Positions 1-5,908 of a stretch of DNA of 11,071 nt are shown here, piece by piece. Positions within the stretch are counted from its first letter, which is position 1, and each line of letters starts with the position of its first letter. The notes beneath the pieces were generated by a model that worked only from the letters and a program-made list of their open reading frames with translations, ran no database searches and was not told the origin of the DNA. The stretch is from Acidobacteriota bacterium. Lineage in GTDB: Bacteria; Acidobacteriota; Terriglobia; UBA7540. Position numbers and translations under genes: made by a program. The stretch lies in NCBI GenBank assembly GCA_003165615.1, contig PLWR01000625.1:1-11071 (forward strand), read 5' to 3'.

Positions 1-867
1 GCACCGGGACGAATTCACCCTGGGGTGACGGAGGTAGGTGACGATCAGGGAGATCGTCCAAAAGCCGGTTTTAAGCACGGAGATATCCCAGCCAATATGC
101 TTTTGCCGGAAGACGAACCAGGCAGCAGAGCCACTCAACAAGGAGTATGTCAGCAAGACCAGAACCGCTGCTGCTCCGTGCAGAACGACACCAAACATAA
201 AAGTCACTCGCGCAAAAAGCAGTGCAAATACCGAAAGTGTGCTAAAGGCCTCCCACACCCCCAGAATCGCCAGTGGGATGGGGAGTGCAGGGGCGGAAAC
301 TCCTCCCGCCGCAGGTGTCGCGCCTTGAACTGCTTTCTGAGCAAGGCACGTTGCCTTGACGCTCTTGCGAGAATCAAAGAACAGGAATACCGCGGGCACC
401 AAGACCCCCAGGACGGCCATGACGCTGATCATTCCCACGATGATGGCGTGCTGCGTCTCACAGGAAATCTTGCCAGGCGTCTGCCGCATGATGATGGGGA
501 ACATGAACCCCGTGATGAGCGTCGTCATGAGGCCAAAGGCCAACCACAATCCGCTCACCACCAACATCATGATGCGCGCCCAGTTCCGGCACCGAATCGA
601 ACCAATCCCGGCAGTGAAGAACACAGCGGCCATCAGCCCGTATTGAAGTGCCCCCATGATCATGAGCACCGCCGGGGAGATAGGACCGGCGGGAATTGCG
701 CCTGCGTGCATCTTGGCTGCCACTGGCCCAAGGAAGATCAATGCTGAAAACAGGATCATGAGCACGAATGCGCAGCCGATGAGAATTTCGACGATCCCAA
801 AGGCAATAAGCCAGCCGCGCCGACTCTTGTAAGGAACGGGAACTGCTACCGGCAGTGATGAGTCCAT
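1..867 (-). CDS. Multi-pass integral membrane protein of unknown function (partial, C-terminus beyond left edge)
   Basis: This reading frame is open for 289 codons from the ATG at 867-865 to the window edge with no stop, so the C-terminus is missing. The product begins MDSSLPVAVPVPYKSRRG, a short Pro-rich basic tail, and then has about six to seven hydrophobic segments, roughly at residues 19-50, 65-90, 100-125, 140-165, 195-230 and 230-250, with more near 270-285. Short charged stretches such as SIRCRNWAR and DSRKSVKATC separate them, as expected for cytoplasmic loops in a polytopic inner-membrane protein. No catalytic motif or transporter signature is visible. I recall similar unnamed membrane proteins with a 'GSIRxRxWAR' loop in Acidobacteriota, but cannot verify that here. 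The ribosome-binding site is weak (GGAA about 10 nt upstream of the ATG). It is transcribed divergently from the operon on the right. Several plus-strand ORFs overlap it, but they give hydrophilic Arg/His/Gln-rich products typical of antisense shadows. The coding call is firm; the function is unknown. Confidence 0.85.
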   Translation of the reverse strand, partial: MDSSLPVAVPVPYKSRRGWLIAFGIVEILIGCAFVLMILFSALIFLGPVAAKMHAGAIPAGPISPAVLMIMGALQYGLMAAVFFTAGIGSIRCRNWARIMMLVVSGLWLAFGLMTTLITGFMFPIIMRQTPGKISCETQHAIIVGMISVMAVLGVLVPAVFLFFDSRKSVKATCLAQKAVQGATPAAGGVSAPALPIPLAILGVWEAFSTLSVFALLFARVTFMFGVVLHGAAAVLVLLTYSLLSGSAAWFVFRQKHIGWDISVLKTGFWTISLIVTYLRHPRVNSSRC

Positions 868-913
868 GATTTATTATTCCATTTCCGTTTAATGTTAACG
901 CCTAATCGCATGA

Positions 914-942
914 CGTATACACCCAAAGGGGCATGAACACAA
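914..942 (-). promoter_or_regulatory. Putative sigma70-type promoter for the minus-strand membrane protein gene
   Basis: Read on the minus strand, a -35-like TTGTGT (942-937) and a -10-like TATACG (919-914) are separated by exactly 17 nt. Transcription would start near 907, giving a leader of about 40 nt before the ATG at 867. The matches to the consensus are 3/6 and 4/6, so the spacing and location support this call more than the sequence does. Confidence 0.35.
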
Positions 943-944
943 GA

Positions 945-972
945 GACGAATGGCCCCTGACGAAATGGCCCC
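945..972. repeat. Short imperfect tandem direct repeat upstream of the minus-strand gene
   Basis: GACGAATGGCCCC (945-957) is followed, after one T, by GACGAAATGGCCCC (959-972), a copy that differs by one inserted A. The pair lies just upstream of the putative -35 element (937-942) of the minus-strand promoter, where an activator or repressor could bind. Part of it (GCCCCT) is also complementary to AGGGGC at 927-932. Binding of any regulator is inference. Confidence 0.45.
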
Positions 973-1010
973 CGGCTGACGTTGTCGACTTGTGACCTCA
1001 ACTTCTATCT

Positions 1011-1039
1011 TTAGAAAACGCCCAGCGTGGGCATATAAT
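1011..1039 (+). promoter_or_regulatory. Orphan promoter-like site with perfect TATAAT -10
   Basis: A perfect -10 hexamer, TATAAT (1034-1039), has a -35-like TTAGAA (1011-1016) 17 nt upstream. Transcription would start near 1046. No long gene follows directly: the next one starts at 1593, so the transcript would have a leader of about 550 nt, or would carry the small ORF at 1166-1291 or a non-coding RNA. A chance match in relatively AT-rich sequence is possible. Confidence 0.3.
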
Positions 1040-1165
1040 CTCTGCGATAAGAAATCGCGCAAGAAAGTTCCTTTCCAATATGAATTCTCAGCAGAATCGC
1101 GGATGGGCCGCGGGATGGGGTTGGTGCGTGCGGTCGTCTCAATGCTGTGTCAACGGGAGAGTTCG

Positions 1166-1291
1166 ATGAAGCCGTATCCACCGTTATTGTTCCTCGCCGA
1201 AGACCTCTGCGCGCAACTTCCCTCCCAGGTAACGTCGCCCGCTCCCCAAGGTCTGGTTGACCGCATTGTCCCGCGCTTTCTGGGATCATAG
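1166..1291 (+). CDS. Doubtful small ORF (41 aa) with ribosome-binding site
   Basis: The ATG at 1166 is preceded by GGGAGAG (1155-1161), whose GGAG core ends 6 nt before the start, the best Shine-Dalgarno match in the intergenic region. The product begins MKPYPPLLFLAEDL and ends VPRFLGS. It has no predicted membrane helix and no family I recognise. A longer in-frame version from the ATG at 992 is possible but has no ribosome-binding site. It lies downstream of the promoter-like TATAAT at 1034-1039, so it could be a leader peptide or short protein. An ORF of this size can easily occur by chance. Confidence 0.2.
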   Translation: MKPYPPLLFLAEDLCAQLPSQVTSPAPQGLVDRIVPRFLGS

Positions 1292-1399
1292 CGCAGAATA
1301 GCGCCGCAATGAGCAGGTTGAGAATTCGGTTTTCAGAACGTGCACGTACTTTGCGCTCGTCTACGGCTCTTCGCCATTTGGAATGAGAACCCTTTCGAA

Positions 1400-1499
1400 G
1401 CACCTGTCATTCCCGCGAAGGTGGGAATCCATTCCGTCAGCGGCTCATTTCCAATGGCTCGCGGAGTGGATTCCCGCCTTCGCGGGAATGACGGCACCT
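1400..1499. mobile_element. MITE/REP-like palindromic element with flanking GCACCT direct repeats
   Basis: Two 26-bp arms (1406-1431 and 1467-1492) form an inverted repeat with one mismatch. The outer ends read GTCATTCCCGCG and CGCGGGAATGAC. The centre continues the hairpin: TCCA/TGGA, CCG/CGG, AGC/GCT and CATT(1446-1449)/AATG(1453-1456) pair around a TCC loop, with small symmetric internal loops and one 4-nt bulge. The whole element therefore folds as a single long stem. GCACCT occurs immediately left (1400-1405) and, after one extra G, right (1494-1499), like a target-site duplication. Hairpins beginning GTCATTCCCGCG are a common dispersed family in many bacterial genomes. It has no transposase of its own, so it would be moved in trans. 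It sits about 95 bp upstream of the operon start and could affect transcription or transcript stability. Confidence 0.8.
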
Positions 1500-1548
1500 G
1501 GGCACGCCCGCGTTTCGCAGATGACACCAGTACCCGCTGCTTTCGCGG

Positions 1549-1579
1549 TTGCATTCAAGCCAGGAATGTGGTTTATAGT
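1549..1579 (+). promoter_or_regulatory. Possible promoter just upstream of the operon
   Basis: A -10-like TATAGT (1574-1579) has a -35-like TTGCAT (1549-1554) at 19 nt, slightly long for sigma70. The start site would be near 1586, only about 7 nt before the ATG at 1593, so the mRNA would be almost leaderless. That would fit the absence of any Shine-Dalgarno sequence in front of this gene. The call is tentative. Confidence 0.3.
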
Positions 1580-1592
1580 GCAGTAAACCCCT

Positions 1593-3521
1593 ATGCGAAT
1601 CCCCAAGGCCAAGTGGCCGCTCGCCATTGCGTCTGCCCTGGTAATAGGTCTGGCGTTTGCTGGATTCACCATCTGGAAGGCATCGCGCGCACTCCACCGT
1701 GCCTCCGAAGAAGTGGCCGCAGAAGAAAACCTGAAATTCACTGTGTCGCGCCTTGACCATGCGTTGCCCTCCGGCGTTGAGTGGATTAATTCCCCCCAGG
1801 TATTCAACAACGCTGCCTTTTTCGACGGTCGGCTCTATATCTGCGGACCCTTGGGACTGATGGTGTACTCCCCCGAGGGGAAGCTGATGGCCCGTTACCG
1901 TGCCGGCCTGGAGCTTCCCGCGGCGCCGCTCGTAAGCATGTCCGTCGGCCGCGCCGCCGACGCCGTGGAACCCGAACTATACGTGGCCGCCGGGGGTGGG
2001 GGCGTGCTGGCATTCAGCGAAAAGAGCTCCCGGCAGATCCTTCCGGAAGCCCACTCCCTGCGCCAACTTACATCCGTGCTGCCACTCGCCACTGGTCGTG
2101 TTTTGCTGGGCACGCAGAAGAGCGGGGTGTTGGTTTACGACGGCAAGCGCCTTACCGAATTCCATCCGCAGCTTGCAAAGTTTCACGTCACCGCGCTTGC
2201 CGGGGACGACTCCAGCGTCTGGGTGGGCACGCTCAACGACGGCGTTATCCACTGGCACGCCGGGCAGTCCGACCGCTTCACCGAGGCCGATGGACTGCCT
2301 GACCCGCGCGTCCTTTCGCTGGCCGTCGCGGGCGACCGGGCCTTTGTGGGCACACCGGTGGGTGTGGCGGAATTCCGCGATGGCAAGTTCACATGTGTCT
2401 TGGCCTCCGGATTTTTCGCCAATTCCCTGCTGGTTGACGGCGATACGCTTGTGGTTGGCACACTCGACGAAGGTATCGTGGAGGTCCCGCTCGCGGGAGG
2501 TTCAAAATCCGCACCGCGCTCGAGCGGCCAGGAAATTTCCGGCCGGGTTATGCGCCTGCTCTCTTCCGATGGCAATCTCTTTGCTTTGACGGAGAATGGC
2601 TTCAGCTCCTTCAACTCGCGCGGCGGCACGTGGCAGCCCATCATTCGACGCGAAGATTCCCTATTGGCGGACCGGAATGTCTCCGCACTCGATTTCGACT
2701 CCGCCGGCCGTCTTTGGATCGGCTACTTCGACCATGGCCTTGATGTTCTGGGAGCCACCGGCGAGCGTGCCATCCACATCGAGGATGAGCACGTCTTCTG
2801 CGTCAACCGCATTGTTCATGACACCCAGCACGGTTCCACCCACGTCGCCACCGCCAACGGCCTGGTGGAGTTTGACGCCGCCCTGCACGAGCGCCAAGTC
2901 ATGGGACGCCGCGAGGGGCTGATTGCCGATCACGTGACCGACGTCGCGCTGACGCCCGGCGGCATGACCCTGGCCACGCCCGCGGGGATCACTTTCCTCA
3001 CCCCCGACGGCGCCCGCAGCATCTACGCGTTTCATGGTCTTGTAAACAATCACGTCTATACTCTGGGCGCGGAGGGAAGGCGCTTGTTGGTGGGAACACT
3101 GGGCGGTCTTTCCCTTCTCGATCAAGGCCAGGTGCGCATGAATTACACCACGGCAAATTCCGGCTTGAAAGCCAATTGGATTACCGCGCTCGCGCCCGTC
3201 GGCGACGAGTGGTTCGTGGGCAGCTACGGAGGCGGAATTTTCCGGCTTGACGCCACGGGACGATTCGAGAAATTCTTCGACGCGCCTGAATCGTTCGTGG
3301 TGAATCCCAACGCCATGCTCTCGACAGACCGGCGCGTTTATGCCGGGACGCTGGAGAGAGGGTTGTACGTTTATGACCGTTCGCTGCAACGTTGGAGCGA
3401 TGTCATGGCTGGCCTGCCGTCACCCAATGTCACAGCCCTGGCGGTCCACAACAACTACCTGTACATCGGCACGGACAACGGTTTGATCCGCATTCCGGAG
3501 CAGAACTTGAGCAACCCATGA
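1593..3521 (+). CDS. Membrane-anchored beta-propeller protein (about 14 Reg_prop-like repeats)
   Basis: 642 aa. The N-terminus has one membrane segment (about residues 8-28, LAIASALVIGLAFAGF) after a short basic tail. It is probably a signal anchor with the rest outside the cytoplasmic membrane. From about residue 80 to the C-terminus I count 14 motifs of the form 'aromatic/hydrophobic-x-hydrophobic-GT-xx-G-hydrophobic', for example VWVGTLNDGV (W210), RLWIGYFDHG (W375), RVYAGTLERG and YLYIGTDNG (Y622 onward). The spacing is near 40 residues. 'GL-x-x-x-x-V' turns (GLPDPRV, GLIADHV, GLVNNHV, GLPSPNV) precede several of them. This is the pattern of two-component-regulator propeller repeats in the periplasmic sensors of hybrid histidine kinases. 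Fourteen blades would make two seven-bladed propellers, but no Y_Y_Y, kinase or output domain follows. An in-frame TAA at 1584-1586 leaves the ATG at 1593 as the first possible start; no ribosome-binding site is visible. The TGA stop overlaps the next gene's ATG. Role inferred: ligand- or protein-binding scaffold or sensor at the envelope. Confidence 0.88.
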   Translation: MRIPKAKWPLAIASALVIGLAFAGFTIWKASRALHRASEEVAAEENLKFTVSRLDHALPSGVEWINSPQVFNNAAFFDGRLYICGPLGLMVYSPEGKLMARYRAGLELPAAPLVSMSVGRAADAVEPELYVAAGGGGVLAFSEKSSRQILPEAHSLRQLTSVLPLATGRVLLGTQKSGVLVYDGKRLTEFHPQLAKFHVTALAGDDSSVWVGTLNDGVIHWHAGQSDRFTEADGLPDPRVLSLAVAGDRAFVGTPVGVAEFRDGKFTCVLASGFFANSLLVDGDTLVVGTLDEGIVEVPLAGGSKSAPRSSGQEISGRVMRLLSSDGNLFALTENGFSSFNSRGGTWQPIIRREDSLLADRNVSALDFDSAGRLWIGYFDHGLDVLGATGERAIHIEDEHVFCVNRIVHDTQHGSTHVATANGLVEFDAALHERQVMGRREGLIADHVTDVALTPGGMTLATPAGITFLTPDGARSIYAFHGLVNNHVYTLGAEGRRLLVGTLGGLSLLDQGQVRMNYTTANSGLKANWITALAPVGDEWFVGSYGGGIFRLDATGRFEKFFDAPESFVVNPNAMLSTDRRVYAGTLERGLYVYDRSLQRWSDVMAGLPSPNVTALAVHNNYLYIGTDNGLIRIPEQNLSNP

Positions 3522-5908
3522 AGCAAATCCGCTGCTTGGCCTTTCTCATCGCTCTCTTGGCTGCCGCCCCCTGGGGTTTTGGCGATGCCGGCATCATCAT
3601 TCCCAACGGGCAGGAACAGCCAGATGCTTCAGTTTTGTCGTTGGATGAGATGCGCATTACCCTCTCCATCGACAACGGCGATGCTCGCGTTTTCATCCAG
3701 CAGATTTATGCGAACCACACTGGGCGCATACTGGAAGGCAACTACATCTTTGCCTTGCCCAGTCGCGCGGCGATTTCCGACTTTGCCGTGTGGGACGGCG
3801 TAACCCGCATTCCCGGCGTTATCCTGGAACGAAAACGCGCCGAGGAGATTTATGACGCCCTGAAATGGCAGGCCATCGATCCCGGCCTTTTGCAGATGGG
3901 AGAACGAGGCGCCGACGAGGCGGCGCGCAGCGCGGTGTTCAGTGCACGCATCGTTCCCATCCCGGCTTTTGGCACGAAACGCGTCGAGATTGAGTATCAT
4001 GAGACCCTTCCGGTTGAGAACCTGCAATCGTACTTTGCCGTGCCCTTGCGCCCCGACGCTTACCAGGCGCAAACGGCCGGTCACATCAGCATCAACTTTG
4101 AGCTGCACTCCCAGCACCCACTCCAGGATTTCCAGGTCGTAGGCCAGACCTTCCCGCTGAAAATCATGGAGCGTGGACCGCATGTGGTAAAGGCCACGTT
4201 TGAAGCCAACAATGTCATCTTCAAGGAAGACCTCTCCCTCCGATACGCTTTCGACCAGTCCAAGACCGACGCGCTTGAAGTGTTGACTTACCGCAACCCG
4301 CGCCCGCAACAGCCCGATGCGGTGGACACCGCGCCGGCTCCGCCGTCTGTCATTGAGCCGGGATTTTTCGAGGCTTCGGCGCTGGTTGCACCGCGCGGTA
4401 ACACGCCCCCTGCGGGAGGCGATGCTTCCGGCGCAGCGCCGCGAACTTTTCTGGTGCTGTTCGATACTTCCCTCTCCATGCAGTGGGAAAAGCTTGAGCG
4501 CAGTTACCAGGCCATGGAAACACTCCTCCACTCCCTGCGGCCCGCCGACCGTTTCAATCTTCTGCTTTTCAACACGGAGATGAACTGGTTTGAAAAGCAG
4601 CCGGTGAGGGCGGACAAACCCGCCGTGGAACGCGCTCTCCAATTTGTGCGGGCCAGCGGATTGCGGGGCGGGACAAATCTTCAAGCGGCTCTGGATGCCG
4701 CGCTCACGCTGGCGGGCAGCGCTTCGAGCGAAAATTATATCGTCCTGCTAAGTGATGGTAACGCCACGCGCGGCCCCATCAGCACCAATCAACTGGCCAC
4801 CTGGTACTCACACAAATGGAAGTCCCTGCCCGAGGCTTCGCGCCCGCGAACCTTTATCTTCGGTGTGGGTGACGACGCAAACCTGCCACTCCTTCGCCTT
4901 CTCGCCCAGAATCACGGCCTGATGGAATCTGTTCTCTCGACCGAACCGATTGAATTCAAGCTGAATGCATTCCTCAGCAAGATCGGGCGTGATCCCATCT
5001 CCCAACTCAATCTCACCCCAATGCCGGCGGCGGACTTCGACCTGGTGTATCCGCTGGAAGACATCGTCTTTCCCGGCTCCGTGGCCGCCTGGGTCGGCCA
5101 ATACAAGAAGCCGCTGCCTGCCGCGCGGTTTAACGTCCACGCAACTCGCGCTGGCGCGGCTGTGAACATGCACGCGAGCGTGCCGCTTCCCGGAGAAAAT
5201 CTGGAGCACCCGGACCTGCCGCGCACCTGGGCCAAGGCTCGCATCGATGCGCTGCTGGCCAAGATCGAACGCGACGGTGAGGACCGCGCTTCCGTTGATG
5301 AAATCATCCGCGTTGCCCGCAAATACAAGTTCGTCACACCCTATACTTCCTTTCTGGCGGCGCCGCGCACCTTGCTGCGCCCACGCGTCATTCGCCCCGG
5401 CGACCCGGTGATTCGCGTCAGGACCGCCCCCTCCATCAATTCGATCGTCGCGCTCTTCCCCTTCGGGTTAATCAAAGAGTTGCGTTACCTGCCGGGCGAG
5501 GACATTTGGCAGACTCGCTTTCTCGCTCCTGAGGATATGACCGATGGAACCTACGTGGTCCGCCTTGTTCTGCGCGACCATGAAGGGCATGTGTATCGTG
5601 AATCGAAGACCTTCGTCATTGTGACCCAGCCGCCCATCGTCCGCGTTCACCTGAACCGGAAACAGTTCCGGCCCGGCGAGTCCATTCCCTTAAGCGTCAG
5701 CGCCTCGGCCCGGACGCGCACCGTGGTGGCCCGCATGTATGGCGCAGAACCCGCTTATCTAAAGTGGAACCAGGATGCAGGCGCCAATACCGGCAATCTG
5801 CTGGTCCCGGCGGACCTCCCCGCCGGCCCTTACACATTGACGGTGACGGCGGAAGACATTGCCCACAACATCGGCAGCCAGGAGGTGAGCATTGAAGTCC
5901 TACCGTGA
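3518..5908 (+). CDS. Exported VIT and von Willebrand factor A domain protein
   Basis: 796 aa from the ATG at 3518, which overlaps the upstream stop as ATGA. The frame is open further upstream to an ATG at 3392, but that extension (MERCHGWPAV...) lies inside gene 1. Only the internal start gives a clean signal peptide: MKQIR, a hydrophobic core LAFLIALLAAA, and possible cleavage after GDA at residue 24. Residues about 36-175 resemble a VIT (vault/inter-alpha-trypsin) domain, with FALPSRAAISDFAVWDG, ERKRAEEIYDA and an IPAFGTKRVEIEY strand. Residues about 308-490 form a vWFA domain with a complete MIDAS: DTSLS at 316-320, Thr386 in RGGTNL and Asp413 in LLSDG. It should therefore bind a divalent metal and a protein ligand. 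A Pro/Ala-rich linker (about 272-305) joins the two domains. From about residue 631 the C-terminus looks like one or two Ig-like beta-sandwiches ending EVSIEVLP. There is no C-terminal anchor, LPXTG or PEP-CTERM signal, so it is probably periplasmic or secreted. The domain assignment is confident; the ligand is unknown. Confidence 0.92.
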   Translation: MKQIRCLAFLIALLAAAPWGFGDAGIIIPNGQEQPDASVLSLDEMRITLSIDNGDARVFIQQIYANHTGRILEGNYIFALPSRAAISDFAVWDGVTRIPGVILERKRAEEIYDALKWQAIDPGLLQMGERGADEAARSAVFSARIVPIPAFGTKRVEIEYHETLPVENLQSYFAVPLRPDAYQAQTAGHISINFELHSQHPLQDFQVVGQTFPLKIMERGPHVVKATFEANNVIFKEDLSLRYAFDQSKTDALEVLTYRNPRPQQPDAVDTAPAPPSVIEPGFFEASALVAPRGNTPPAGGDASGAAPRTFLVLFDTSLSMQWEKLERSYQAMETLLHSLRPADRFNLLLFNTEMNWFEKQPVRADKPAVERALQFVRASGLRGGTNLQAALDAALTLAGSASSENYIVLLSDGNATRGPISTNQLATWYSHKWKSLPEASRPRTFIFGVGDDANLPLLRLLAQNHGLMESVLSTEPIEFKLNAFLSKIGRDPISQLNLTPMPAADFDLVYPLEDIVFPGSVAAWVGQYKKPLPAARFNVHATRAGAAVNMHASVPLPGENLEHPDLPRTWAKARIDALLAKIERDGEDRASVDEIIRVARKYKFVTPYTSFLAAPRTLLRPRVIRPGDPVIRVRTAPSINSIVALFPFGLIKELRYLPGEDIWQTRFLAPEDMTDGTYVVRLVLRDHEGHVYRESKTFVIVTQPPIVRVHLNRKQFRPGESIPLSVSASARTRTVVARMYGAEPAYLKWNQDAGANTGNLLVPADLPAGPYTLTVTAEDIAHNIGSQEVSIEVLP
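5881..5894 (+). promoter_or_regulatory. Strong ribosome-binding site that fixes a TTG start
   Basis: GGAGGT (5881-5886), extended by an upstream A and a downstream G to AGGAGGTG, lies 5 nt before the TTG at 5892-5894. In that frame a TGA at 5886-5888 excludes any earlier start, and the next alternative (GTG at 5928) would lose the basic N-terminal residues ahead of the membrane segment. The site lies inside the last codons of the upstream gene. Confidence 0.85.

Larger units (their letters stand above)
868..1592. other. Divergent intergenic region, 725 bases, no convincing full-length gene
   Basis: This stretch separates the left minus-strand gene from the right plus-strand operon. The overlapping ORFs on both strands (up to 130-138 codons) have low-complexity or Arg-rich translations, and several run through the hairpin repeat at 1406-1493, so I do not treat them as genes. 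It contains the listed promoter-like sites, a tandem repeat at 945-972, the MITE-like repeat and one doubtful small ORF with a ribosome-binding site. Since both flanking genes point away from it, it must hold the promoters for both and no terminator is expected. Confidence 0.7.

Noticed and set aside
25..747. Long plus-strand ORF (240 codons) and shorter plus-strand ORFs at 38-328 and 356-646
   Set aside because: They lie antisense to the 289-codon minus-strand membrane protein. Their translations are rich in Arg, His, Gln and Asp or low in complexity, typical of antisense shadows.
1273..1294. Weak hairpin GCGCT...AGCGC after the small ORF
   Set aside because: The stem is only 5 bp with a 12-nt loop and no following T-run, so chance occurrence is likely.
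1406..1492. Inverted repeat considered as a CRISPR unit or an intrinsic terminator
   Set aside because: There are only two copies, inverted, with no spacer series. No T-tract follows the stem, and both flanking genes point away from it, so no terminator is needed.
1340..1756. Plus-strand ORF of 138 codons and minus-strand ORFs spanning the hairpin repeat (1333-1554, 1437-1760, 1445-1810)
   Set aside because: They read through the palindromic element, giving the usual artefactual FPRRRES / IPAKAGI / AFAGMT peptides, and into the start of the propeller gene.
3392..3517. Upstream extension of the VIT-VWA gene to the ATG at 3392
   Set aside because: The extra 42 residues overlap gene 1, have no protein-like pattern and would bury the signal peptide that begins exactly at the ATG at 3518.
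3629..4684. Minus-strand ORF of 351 codons, and minus-strand ORFs at 2661-3389 and 5697-6449
   Set aside because: They lie opposite genes with clear domains (VIT/VWA, propeller, TPR). In G+C-rich DNA such antisense ORFs are expected, and no family motif or ribosome-binding site supports them.
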